Below are positions 28,115 through 36,669 of a stretch of DNA of 64,000 nucleotides, in pieces. A model generated the notes under the pieces. That model was not told where the DNA came from, did not search any database, and was given only the letters and a program-made list of their open reading frames with translations. This DNA comes from Sphingobium sp. (GTDB taxonomy: Bacteria; Pseudomonadota; Alphaproteobacteria; Sphingomonadales; Sphingomonadaceae): the NCBI GenBank assembly GCA_009360885.1, contig SPEL01000003.1, positions 310,001-374,000 on the forward strand, written 5' to 3'. The position numbers and the translations under genes are program-made. Numbering within the stretch: the stretch's first letter is position 1; every line of letters starts with the position of its first letter.

Positions 28115-29503
28115 TTACCGCGCCCCTTCGGGCCATAATACCACCCGCACCGTTTGCAGCAGGATCAGCGCATCGAGAAAAGGAGTATAGTTTTTCGCGT
28201 AATACAGGTCATATTCCAGCTTGTTACGCGCATCTTCTAACGAGGCACCATAAGGATAATTAATCTGCGCCCAGCCGGTGATGCCGGGCTTTACCATATG
28301 CCGTTCAGCATAATAGCGCAGTTCTTTTTCCAGATCCTCGACAAATTCGCGTCGTTCCGGTCGGGGGCCAACAAAGCTCATCTGCCCTTTCAGCACCACC
28401 CATGTCTGGGGCAGCTCATCAATGCGTAATTTCCTGAGCCATGTGCCAAGGCGGGTAATACGCGGGTCATTTTCTGCCGCCCACACAGCCTTGCCGCCAA
28501 CTTCCGCATCCTGCCGCATGGTGCGGAGTTTGATGATCCAGAATTCCTCACCAAAGAGGCCCACACGTTTTTGTCGGTAAAAGGCAGGCCCCTTGCTATC
28601 CAGCTTCACCAATATCGCCGCCAGCGCGATAAGCGGGCCGGTCAGCACCAATAAAAGCAGGCTGGCAACCACATCAAACAGGCGTTTTGCCATGCCGGAC
28701 AGCCGCCTTCCGGCAGAAAAACCATCAGAGAAAATCAGCCAGCTTGGGTTCACGCTATCCAGATCAACCCGGCCTGTTTCCCGTTCCAGAAAGGTCGAAA
28801 AATCATTCACATCAACGCCAGTGGTCTTGATACGCAGCAAATCCCCCATGGGTATCGCATTGCGGCGTTCCTCCAGCGCCAAAACGACCTCGCTCGCGCC
28901 CAAGCGCACCACATAATCAGAGAGGTTGTGAATGGCGCTGCGGTTGATCGCTTCCTCTATCACATGCTCCCCTTCGCGCATGCCGATATAGCCCACAACC
29001 ATGAAACTGGCCCCCGGCCTGCGTTCCAGCCTACGGATACGATCAGCCCGGTTCCCCGCACCCAGCACCATGATACGGCGGCGAAACACCTCCCCGCCAA
29101 ACATCGAACCGAGCAGCAGGCGCACCAGCGCCAACCCGGTAATAGCGAACATCATCGCGTACAACGCGTGGGACCGCCACAGGGTTAGGGACGGCACCAC
29201 AAAATAAAGAATCGCCATGAAAATGAAGCTAAGCGACGCCGCAACAGCCAAACGGGCCAGCGCATAGCGACGCGATTGCAGCGCCTCATTTCCATAAGCG
29301 CCGACAGAAATCATCGCCAGTTGGAAAGCGAAAGCAAAGCTGAGGAGCGGCCATATGCGGTTCATCACATGATCGACATCCATGCCAATTTCATGTGCGC
29401 GCATCACCCATGCACCTTCGGCGGAAACAAACAGAATAATGAAATCCAGCAGCCCCAGAAACAGGACCGCATGGGGAACATAATGTTTGAATACGCGAAT
29501 CAT
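28115..29503 (-). CDS. Exopolysaccharide sugar transferase (undecaprenyl-phosphate type)
   Basis: An initiating glycosyl-1-phosphate transferase that loads the first sugar on the lipid carrier. Four to five N-terminal helices, a Rossmann-like CoA-binding region (about 140-240, VLGAGNRADRIRRLE), another helix near 275 and the conserved catalytic C-terminus: KLDSKGPAFYRQKRVG, IIKLRTM, LPQTWVVLKGQMSFVGPRPE and KPGITGWAQIN. 462 residues. It resembles the EpsB-2/PEP-CTERM-associated branch of the family. It is 50 bases upstream of the TPR gene and probably in one operon. Confidence 0.88.
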   Translation of the reverse strand: MIRVFKHYVPHAVLFLGLLDFIILFVSAEGAWVMRAHEIGMDVDHVMNRIWPLLSFAFAFQLAMISVGAYGNEALQSRRYALARLAVAASLSFIFMAILYFVVPSLTLWRSHALYAMMFAITGLALVRLLLGSMFGGEVFRRRIMVLGAGNRADRIRRLERRPGASFMVVGYIGMREGEHVIEEAINRSAIHNLSDYVVRLGASEVVLALEERRNAIPMGDLLRIKTTGVDVNDFSTFLERETGRVDLDSVNPSWLIFSDGFSAGRRLSGMAKRLFDVVASLLLLVLTGPLIALAAILVKLDSKGPAFYRQKRVGLFGEEFWIIKLRTMRQDAEVGGKAVWAAENDPRITRLGTWLRKLRIDELPQTWVVLKGQMSFVGPRPERREFVEDLEKELRYYAERHMVKPGITGWAQINYPYGASLEDARNKLEYDLYYAKNYTPFLDALILLQTVRVVLWPEGAR

Positions 29504-29654
29504 CTCTCACGCCTGTCCCGCAGAAGTACCATAAAACCACCGACAACGCGTCAGTCACTCCGACGCCATAGACCTATCGGGTTAAATCCCGAAGATTTGG
29601 TTGAGAAGATCGGAATATTTTACGCTTCTGAACGAAAAGGCAAAAAAATGCCAT

Positions 29655-29689
29655 GAAAAAGGCGTGACCATCTGTTGATGAACCACGCC
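29655..29689 (-). terminator. Intrinsic terminator after the TonB receptor
   Basis: On the minus strand GGCGTG pairs with CACGCC around a 17-base loop and is followed by five T residues. It lies 39 bases past the receptor stop. The rest of 29504-29654 shows nothing recognisable. Confidence 0.7.
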
Positions 29690-29727
29690 ATTTTCCTGCC
29701 ACGGGCAGCATTTATTAGCACATTACA

Positions 29728-32535
29728 TTAGAATGTCCGGCGTACGGAAATCGCAATACTGCGCCCAATCGGGTCCAGATAGCCCGGTTGATAGGCATAA
29801 GGGGTATTTCCTGCCTCATCCCGCACCTTTTGCCTGCTGCCGAAAACATTATCCACTTTCAGCGTCACACGGGTGCCCTTTGCCCAGTCCTGCCCCGGGA
29901 AACGATTGGCGAGATTAGCAAATAACCGCAAATTCATGGTGTAAAGCGATGAGAAATCAAGGTCACCCGTGGCAGAACCAACCTCACCAACCATTTTCGA
30001 TGCACTGCGCCATGATCCGTTAAGGCGGAAACCAATGCCATTATCAGTGATGCCGGTGCTGAACTGCACCATATGCCGCGGCTGACCGCCACCGCTAGTG
30101 CCTGCGGATTCGCCATTCAGCAGATCAACCACCGGGCCGCCTTCAGCCAGCACCAGTTGGTTCTTCAAATAATAAGTGTGATAAAGCGAGAATTGCAGAT
30201 TCACGCCATTGCCGCCGGGGGTGAAATTACGGGGTGGGCCGCTAAAGCCCCCCGGCCCTCCCGGACCACCAGCAAAACCGCCCTGCCCAGCCGGGCCACC
30301 GGCAAAACCACCCGGAGGAGGCCCCATGCCATCAGGCGGCGGCCCAAAGCCTCCGGGCGGGGGCGAAGACTCCCCCTCTGGCCGACGATCGCCATCAACA
30401 ACGACATCTCCACCGGCCTGTCCTTGTGTAGCCTGCCCTTGCGCCCCCTGTGCCTGCATCCTCTGGCGGTCGCCACTACCCGCGCCCGCAGGAACATCTG
30501 AAGCAAAGCGATTACCCGCCGCCGCACTGCCCGGGACACCCGCCCCCGCTGGTCGCGCAGGACGGGTCGGCTGACGCAGCACTTTGCTAAAATTCACACC
30601 CCAGCGAATTTGCTCCTGCTCCTGCCGTGCGAAGTTTAGAGGACGGCTATCCACCCGGATCAACCTGCCGCTGTCATCCCGTTCAAACCGATCAGGAAAG
30701 GCATCCTGCAATGCAGATGTAATGGCGGGCAAAGTGCCAATTGCGTCATCGGTACGGCTGTTAATATAGTTGATGTTCAAATTCAGCCGGTCTAGCGGCT
30801 TTATCGTCGCGCCAAGGCGGAAAACATGGCGACTATCGGCCTTAAGAGCCGAATTACCGCCGCTGATGCGGGTAATATTCACCGTTTCACCGCGCACATT
30901 ATCATAGTAACGGACGTTTTCCTCCGTCACCATGGGGCCATTCAGTTGCGACAGGCCCGGTGCATTACGGTCCTCACTGGCCGAAACGAGAAAACTCAGC
31001 CAGTCTTTGGGCGCCCAATTAAGACCATATCCATAAGTAGCAAGCGTACCATAGCCCGATTGCGCCGTTGCCGACGCATTGAAATTCAATGTCAGAGAAC
31101 CAAGCGCCCCTAAAAAGCCCTCTTTCCGACTAGCGATGGGAATGTCAAAACTGATCTGACCACTGCCCTCAGTCCGGTTCATATTGGTAGACCGAGTTGT
31201 CAGCCCATTCCGTGTCACCTCTGAATCCAGCGCGCTAAACGCCCCGCCCAAACGTATGCTGGTGCGTACATCACCTGCTGGCAGCTTGAAGAGCTTACCA
31301 TTGGCGAGGATACTGGCATTGCCATTATCCGATTTCGCTACGCTCTTGTCCCGCAGCACATCGCCCAGCAAAGTCGGGGTCAGCACGCCATAAGGATTCA
31401 CCAGCGGATCACCCGCTGTAATGGCCGATTGCAGCCCCGACACATCATAGCCCCGGTCCGTTCCCGTTCGGCTATCGCCATGGCTAACATTAGCGATCAG
31501 CGAAAGCTGCCATGCCTTTGACAGATTCGCATTGACCGAGAGCCCTCCCTGAACCTGCGTATTTTCACTATTCTGGGTCAGCACATGATCGGACAAGTAA
31601 CGATCAATCACGTCTGCCGCTGACGATTGTGAATATGGGTTATCAACCGGCACCATGATACGAGAAGAGGCAAAACCATTCAGCCTGTCGCTGATATCAT
31701 GGGTAATTCCACCATTCACCGTAGCCGTTATGATGCTGCTAAGCGGGCGGGAATAAGTGGCATTCAGTGCATATTTCCGCGTTTTGGGCCGCAGGGTGCG
31801 ATACAAGGTTTCATCCGGCAACGTACCCGTGGGGTCAGTTGCTCCGGTAACATCTGCGACAATGCCGCGTTCATTTTCCAGCAGCGACGCCTGCCCTTCG
31901 GCAATCGCCGCAATGTTAAGCCGGTTATTATTCTGTATCCGGGTATAGATGAATTTGCCCTCGGCATTTTCGCCCTGCCCCTGCGTGGCCATGCCCCCTT
32001 CAAGGTCCGCGACCATGGAGCTGAACCGGCGGCGCAAAATGATATTCACCACCTTTTGCTGCGTGCCATAGCCATATTTGAGGGCCACTTCCTCTGGCAA
32101 AATATCGAGCCGTAAAATGGATTCTGTCGGCAGGTCCTTGACCTCATTCACGCCCGATACGCGTTTCCCATTGACGAGGATGACCGGACCGCTGGCACTA
32201 TCGCGGCCCATGCCGCTTTGTGTTTGTTCGGTGATTTCAGAAAGAAGCTCGCTTACCGAACTGACCCCATAAGAAGCGATGTCGGCAGGACGCAACTGGT
32301 TCTCCGGCGGAATATCACCGATAACCGCGCCCGGCATCGCCTGCCCGGTTACAACGATATCGGCGACTTCTTCGTCATGCACGTCTTCCACGACCGCAGA
32401 TTCAGCCGCCCCCTGCCCCGAAGCCACAGTTTCCTGAGCCTGCGCAGCACCCCCGGCAAAAGCCATAACCGCGAATAAAGAAGCCGAGCGGAGTAGCCCG
32501 AATTGATCCCTCCGATAGCGAGAAACACCCACCAC
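29728..32535 (-). CDS. TonB-dependent outer-membrane receptor with Gly/Pro-rich loop
   Basis: A 935-residue receptor: signal peptide (cleavage near AAQAQE), a TonB-box-like ADIVVTG (about 58-64), a plug with VILVNGKRVSG and RLDILPEEVALKYGYG, and a long beta barrel ending in the aromatic SVRRTF. Between about residues 665 and 780 there is a low-complexity insertion rich in Gly, Pro, Gln and Ala (for example PPPGGFGPPPDGMGPPPGG), presumably an extracellular loop. The ligand is unknown. The start codon is GTG at 32535. Phased direct repeats lie 237-280 bases upstream. Confidence 0.85.
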   Translation of the reverse strand: MVGVSRYRRDQFGLLRSASLFAVMAFAGGAAQAQETVASGQGAAESAVVEDVHDEEVADIVVTGQAMPGAVIGDIPPENQLRPADIASYGVSSVSELLSEITEQTQSGMGRDSASGPVILVNGKRVSGVNEVKDLPTESILRLDILPEEVALKYGYGTQQKVVNIILRRRFSSMVADLEGGMATQGQGENAEGKFIYTRIQNNNRLNIAAIAEGQASLLENERGIVADVTGATDPTGTLPDETLYRTLRPKTRKYALNATYSRPLSSIITATVNGGITHDISDRLNGFASSRIMVPVDNPYSQSSAADVIDRYLSDHVLTQNSENTQVQGGLSVNANLSKAWQLSLIANVSHGDSRTGTDRGYDVSGLQSAITAGDPLVNPYGVLTPTLLGDVLRDKSVAKSDNGNASILANGKLFKLPAGDVRTSIRLGGAFSALDSEVTRNGLTTRSTNMNRTEGSGQISFDIPIASRKEGFLGALGSLTLNFNASATAQSGYGTLATYGYGLNWAPKDWLSFLVSASEDRNAPGLSQLNGPMVTEENVRYYDNVRGETVNITRISGGNSALKADSRHVFRLGATIKPLDRLNLNINYINSRTDDAIGTLPAITSALQDAFPDRFERDDSGRLIRVDSRPLNFARQEQEQIRWGVNFSKVLRQPTRPARPAGAGVPGSAAAGNRFASDVPAGAGSGDRQRMQAQGAQGQATQGQAGGDVVVDGDRRPEGESSPPPGGFGPPPDGMGPPPGGFAGGPAGQGGFAGGPGGPGGFSGPPRNFTPGGNGVNLQFSLYHTYYLKNQLVLAEGGPVVDLLNGESAGTSGGGQPRHMVQFSTGITDNGIGFRLNGSWRSASKMVGEVGSATGDLDFSSLYTMNLRLFANLANRFPGQDWAKGTRVTLKVDNVFGSRQKVRDEAGNTPYAYQPGYLDPIGRSIAISVRRTF

Positions 32536-32771
32536 GCAATACCCACCCTTTCATGAGCGCTTTCCGGGCAAACACGACCATCTGCCGTCAGGAAATCGCT
32601 GTAAAACAAATTTTAGCGCAGTTCAGTCGATGCAAAATGATCGAAAACCGCCCTAATCAAAAACTGCCCTTAACAACCGGCACTATTTCATTCCGCCAGC
32701 CGACCATGACGCTACATAGGCGCTTTTGCTGCAGTGCGACTGAATTCGGGCTGAATAAACGGCGCCATAGC

Positions 32772-32811
32772 GTAAAGACTGCGTAAAGATGATGTAAAGA
32801 AAATGAAAAGA
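32772..32811. promoter_or_regulatory. Four 11-bp-phased GTAAAGA repeats
   Basis: GTAAAGA occurs at 32772, 32783 and 32794, and GAAAAGA at 32805, each exactly 11 bases after the last. Seven conserved bases every 11 bases is the usual layout of sites for OmpR/PhoB-type regulators binding as tandem dimers. The run lies in the 308-base gap between the ScfR-like gene and the TonB receptor. I see no other feature in that gap apart from AT-rich stretches. Confidence 0.55.
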
Positions 32812-32843
32812 CGGTCATAAAATACACGAAAACAGCCCGCAGC

Positions 32844-34238
32844 TTACTCTTTGGCGAAATCAAAAGGCGATAGCCCCCTCTCCCGATCATTGAGCCGCAG
32901 AGGCCTTCCGCGCGGCGGGGCGCTGCGCTGCGCACAGGAAGGGCGCGTACAGGCCCCGCAGCCAAGCCCAACCAGTTGCGCATCACCCCGGTCAAGGTCC
33001 AGCCCCCGTGCATATAGCAGGCTGCGCGCATAATCCGCCCGCACCCCCAGCGCGATAGCGAACATGGCCTTACCGCCCTGCAACGCAGCAGCCTGCCCCA
33101 TGGCGGTGCGGTTCAGGGTGAACCAACGCTCCCCATCCTCTAACTCCACCAGTTGCGGCATAATTTCGCCGGGCCGGTCAAAAGCGGCATGAACCGCCCA
33201 TAGCGGACAGCGCCCATCTTGTTCCACCAACGGTGCGGCGGATGCCCCCACATAACGCTTGGAGGATTGCCCCGCCCGGTCAATGCGGATCATGAAAAAG
33301 GGTATTCCCCTTGCGCCCACGCGCTGCAAGGTGGTGAGGCGGTGCGCAACCTGCTCAAACCCCGCACCAAAACGGCGCTGGAGCAGCATCAGATCATAGC
33401 CGCTGGCCTCACAGGCCCGCAGAAAGCGCGCATAAGGCATCATGACAGCGGCGGCGAAATAGGCCGTTAAGTGCCGCCGGAATAGTCGCTGCGCATGACG
33501 ATCGGTAAAGGCGGCGCCCGCAACCAGCGCATCAATCTCATCCTTCGCCTCCATATCGGCTATCTGCCAGGCGGCATGAAAAGTGCGGGAGGAACCATCC
33601 AGCATTTCCGACAATTGCAATTGCCGCGCATGAAGGTCCAGCCGCCGGACATGGTCAGGCATCACATCGGAGGGTAATATGCGAATGGCCAGTTGATGCC
33701 GTTGCCGCAATCGCTCCGCCAACGCACCGTATAGATCCCCACTACCGAGGCGAAGCTCATCAGCCAGAGCTTCTGCCTGCGCATCCAGATCAGGGAAATG
33801 GTTACGCCACCGCTCTATTTCCCGCCGGACAAAGGCCACGGTCAGGCTCTCCGCGCTCTCCGCCGGACCATGGCCGCCCTCAATCATCCGGTCAAAGGCG
33901 CGGGCAAAGGCCTCCACCCCGCCCGGAGCGGCTGCGAGCCATTCCTCTATCTCTGCCCGGTCGATGGAGATGTCAGCGAATAAAGGATCGCCCAGACGCC
34001 GCCTCAGCCCCTCCATACCGCCACCGGGCGCATCCCCGCCCAGTTGGCGCGGATCAAAATCGAACCGCTCCGCCAGACGGAGCATCAGCGCAGCGGAAAG
34101 CGGACGCTGGTTTTTCTCGATGAGGTTCAGATAGCTGGGCGAAACATCCAGCGCATCCGCCAATGCCACCTGCGTCAGCCCTGATGAGCGCCGTAAGCGC
34201 CGGACCGCATGACCCGCCAATATTTTCCTGTCCGCCAT
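32844..34238 (-). CDS. ScfR/RamB-like transcriptional regulator of short-chain fatty-acid metabolism
   Basis: 464 residues. An N-terminal XRE helix-turn-helix (about 8-65, RSSGLTQVALADALDVSPSYLNLIEKN in part) is followed by an ImmA/IrrE-like central region and a C-terminal domain with Cys residues (GLGCGACTRPSCAQR), possibly a metal site. This layout matches the ScfR/RamB family, which controls the glyoxylate shunt and acetate or propionate use, probably sensing an acyl-CoA. It is divergent from aceA across 212 bases containing an AT-rich palindrome, which strongly suggests that it regulates aceA. Confidence 0.85.
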   Translation of the reverse strand: MADRKILAGHAVRRLRRSSGLTQVALADALDVSPSYLNLIEKNQRPLSAALMLRLAERFDFDPRQLGGDAPGGGMEGLRRRLGDPLFADISIDRAEIEEWLAAAPGGVEAFARAFDRMIEGGHGPAESAESLTVAFVRREIERWRNHFPDLDAQAEALADELRLGSGDLYGALAERLRQRHQLAIRILPSDVMPDHVRRLDLHARQLQLSEMLDGSSRTFHAAWQIADMEAKDEIDALVAGAAFTDRHAQRLFRRHLTAYFAAAVMMPYARFLRACEASGYDLMLLQRRFGAGFEQVAHRLTTLQRVGARGIPFFMIRIDRAGQSSKRYVGASAAPLVEQDGRCPLWAVHAAFDRPGEIMPQLVELEDGERWFTLNRTAMGQAAALQGGKAMFAIALGVRADYARSLLYARGLDLDRGDAQLVGLGCGACTRPSCAQRSAPPRGRPLRLNDRERGLSPFDFAKE

Positions 34239-34279
34239 AGTGAAGAGCCGTTCTCGATTATCTATTTCATTATCCGAAT

Positions 34280-34306
34280 TGTAAATTAATTTACATATTT
34301 ACAAAT
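34280..34306. promoter_or_regulatory. Candidate ScfR/RamB operator in front of aceA
   Basis: TGTAAATTAATTTACA (34280-34295) is a perfect 16-base palindrome, and TTTACAAA (34298-34305) repeats the half-site next to it. RamB-type regulators bind TTTGCAAA-like sites, so this is a good operator candidate for the divergent regulator and aceA. A TTGACA (34343-34348) further toward aceA could be a -35 element, but its -10 partner is weak. Confidence 0.55.
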
Positions 34307-34450
34307 TAAAATATGCTTTATCCGACTTTATTGCCAGTTTTTTTGACAAAATCTGTCGCATAATTTTTATCGGCGCGGCATCACACTCTCAGGAGATCAG
34401 GAACGATCAGGCTTTCATCCAAAAGCCAGATTTATCCGGAGGAGAGCGCG

Positions 34451-36043
34451 ATGTCTTATCAGGAACAGATTAATCAGAGCGGCCACATCATACAAAGCCA
34501 CAAAGGCACATGGGATGGCATCAGCCCTGAATCAGTCGCCCGTATGCAGCTTCAGAACCGGTTCAAGACCGGGCTGGATATTGCGAAATATACCGCGAAG
34601 ATCATGCGTGCCGACATGGCCGCTTATGATGCTGACCCGGCCAACTATACCCAATCTTTGGGATGCTGGCATGGCTTCATCGGCCAACAAAAGCTGATTT
34701 CCATTAAGAAGCATTTCGGCAGCACAAAGGGGCGTTATCTTTATCTGTCGGGCTGGATGGTCGCAGCATTGCGCAGCGAATTTGGCCCGCTGCCAGACCA
34801 GTCCATGCATGAAAAGACCAGCGTTCCCGCGCTGATTGAGGAACTTTACACCTTCCTGAAGCAGGCCGATGCCCGCGAACTGGGTATGATGTTCCGCTCG
34901 CTGGACGATGCCCGTGATGCTGGCAATGATGTAGAGGAGCAGCGGCTGCTTAACGCCATCGACAATTATGAAAGCCATGTCGTGCCGATCATCGCGGATA
35001 TTGACGCCGGCTTTGGCAATGCAGAGGCCACCTATTTGCTGGCGAAGAAGATGATTGAGGCTGGCGCCTGTGCGCTCCAGATCGAAAATCAGGTCAGCGA
35101 TGAAAAGCAATGCGGCCATCAGGATGGCAAGGTCACTGTGCCGCATGAGGATTTTTTGGCGAAAATCCGCGCCTGTCGCTATGCCTACATGGAATTGGGC
35201 GTTGAGGATGGCATTATCGTCGCCCGCACGGATTCGCTTGGCGCTGGCCTCACCAAACAAATAGCCTTCACCAGCCAACCCGGTGATCTGGGCGATCAGT
35301 ATAATGCGTTTCTCGATTGCGAGGAAGTAGACGGCGCAGGCAGCCCCGGCGACGTTCTCATCAATCGCGATGGAAAGTTGATGCGGCCCAAACGTCTGCC
35401 GAGCAACCTCTATCAGTTCCGCAGTGGAACCGGGGCGGATCGCTGCGTACTGGACTGCATCACGTCGCTGCACCATGGCGCGGACCTTTTGTGGATCGAA
35501 ACCGAAAAGCCGCATATCGAGCAAATCGCGTCGATGGTGGACCGGATCCGTGAGGCCGTGCCAAACGCCAAGCTGGTCTATAATAATTCGCCCAGCTTCA
35601 ACTGGACGCTGAATTTCCGCCAGCAGGTTTATGATCGCTGGTTTGAGGAAGGCAAGGATGTGTCCGCTTATGACCGGGCGAAGCTGATGAGTGTGGATTA
35701 TGACACCACCCCGCTGGCGGCAGAGGCCGATGAACGCATCCGCACATTCCAGCGCGATGCAGCGGCGCGAGCGGGCATTTTCCATCACCTCATCACCCTG
35801 CCGACCTATCATACCGCGGCGCTGTCTACCGATACTCTGGCGAAGGAATATTTCGGGGAAGCCGGGATGCTGGGGTATGTTCTGGGCGTGCAGCGGCAGG
35901 AAATCCGTCAGGGTATCGCCTGCGTCAAACATCAGAATATGGCCGGTTCCGACATGGGCGATGACCATAAGGAATATTTCGCTGGTGACGCCGCATTAAA
36001 GGCAGGCGGCAAAGACAATACGATGAATCAATTTGCAGCCTAA
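34451..36043 (+). CDS. aceA: Isocitrate lyase, long form
   Basis: Splits isocitrate into succinate and glyoxylate, the first step of the glyoxylate shunt, allowing growth on acetate and fatty acids. 530 residues, like the long Pseudomonas-type enzyme rather than the 434-residue E. coli one. The catalytic Cys221 is in EKQCGH, where the classic motif is KKCGH. Metal-binding acids are in ADIDAGFGN. The ribosome-binding site GGAGGAGA stands seven bases before ATG 34451. It lies divergent from the ScfR-like regulator and is followed by a small gene and glcB. Confidence 0.95.
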   Translation: MSYQEQINQSGHIIQSHKGTWDGISPESVARMQLQNRFKTGLDIAKYTAKIMRADMAAYDADPANYTQSLGCWHGFIGQQKLISIKKHFGSTKGRYLYLSGWMVAALRSEFGPLPDQSMHEKTSVPALIEELYTFLKQADARELGMMFRSLDDARDAGNDVEEQRLLNAIDNYESHVVPIIADIDAGFGNAEATYLLAKKMIEAGACALQIENQVSDEKQCGHQDGKVTVPHEDFLAKIRACRYAYMELGVEDGIIVARTDSLGAGLTKQIAFTSQPGDLGDQYNAFLDCEEVDGAGSPGDVLINRDGKLMRPKRLPSNLYQFRSGTGADRCVLDCITSLHHGADLLWIETEKPHIEQIASMVDRIREAVPNAKLVYNNSPSFNWTLNFRQQVYDRWFEEGKDVSAYDRAKLMSVDYDTTPLAAEADERIRTFQRDAAARAGIFHHLITLPTYHTAALSTDTLAKEYFGEAGMLGYVLGVQRQEIRQGIACVKHQNMAGSDMGDDHKEYFAGDAALKAGGKDNTMNQFAA

Positions 36044-36076
36044 AGGCTGCGGGGGAATCAGTTTGCGGCCTGACAA

Positions 36077-36120
36077 GCAATTTCAGGAAAAGTGGAAACC
36101 GATTTTCCGCCCGAAATTGC
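36077..36120. repeat. Dispersed palindromic intergenic element
   Basis: GCAATTTC (36077-36084) and GAAATTGC (36113-36120) bound the element, with GGAAAA/TTTTCC pairing inside. The core AAAAGTGGAAACCGATTTT matches the core of the 57-bp tandem repeats at 9289-9429 apart from two bases. It lies just after aceA and may stabilise or attenuate the transcript. The rest of 36044-36273 has no recognised feature. Confidence 0.7.
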
Positions 36121-36273
36121 GCCGAACAAAAGCTAAGCTGCGGAGGAACCTAACCCACAGCCAGAAATGCAGTTCAGGGGAATAAAAGCAGAGAGAAGTT
36201 CTAGGAAAAAGAGTGACAATCCGGGGCGGGTCCATTCCCCTGCCCGCCCCACCGGACAAGAAAGGACAGGATA

Positions 36274-36435
36274 ATGAGCAATTTAACCGAACCAACACGG
36301 TCCCGCGCGGTCTTTTCGACCGAGGATTTTGACCTGATGAAGGAAGCCGTCGCGGACTATGTCAAAAAAATTCAGGATGACCCGCGCTCATCCAAATTTG
36401 TGAATCTCTATCACCGTCTGGGGCGCCTGCACTAG
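36274..36435 (+). CDS. Small conserved-looking protein between aceA and glcB (53 aa)
   Basis: Reads MSNLTEPTRSRAVFSTEDFD at the start and ends NLYHRLGRLH. The ATG at 36274 follows AAAGGACAGG, a usable ribosome-binding site. The middle (DLMKEAVADYVKKIQDD) is amphipathic and probably helical. The protein is acidic with a basic end. The position inside the glyoxylate cluster suggests a link to AceA or GlcB, but no function is known to me. Its TAG stop falls inside the left arm of the next repeat element. Confidence 0.65.
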   Translation: MSNLTEPTRSRAVFSTEDFDLMKEAVADYVKKIQDDPRSSKFVNLYHRLGRLH

Positions 36436-36537
36436 AGCAGTTTCCGATCAATCTGGATCGGGAAAACCGCTCTCAGTTTTGGTTTGGCACGTTTTCCGAG
36501 TCATCAGATGATACCACCTGATTAGAAAACGCTCTAA
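36433..36537. repeat. AGAGCGTTTTC-type dispersed repeat
   Basis: The element opens with AGAGC at 36434 and its first hairpin closes with GCTCT at 36473. Inner pairs GATC/GATC and GTTTcC/GGgAAAAC fit that hairpin. A second half runs to AAAACGCTCTA (36527-36537), complementary to the opening. Similar GAGCGTTTTCC repeats are scattered through sphingomonad and rhizobial genomes. It sits between the 53-residue gene and glcB. The bases 36538-36669 hold only the glcB leader. Confidence 0.7.
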
Positions 36538-36669
36538 ACGCCCTCACCGACGGAACCGAGCTTTCCTGGGGAGGAAAGTCGTGCCCCGTCATTGCCTGTA
36601 TGGGCTTTGGCGGGGCACATTCATTATAAGTGATGCTGACCCAGATCAGCACAAAAAGGAGCAGGAAGC

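Noticed and set aside
34532-35968. 478-codon open frame opposite aceA
   Set aside because: Antisense shadow of isocitrate lyase, with no recognisable domain or ribosome-binding site.
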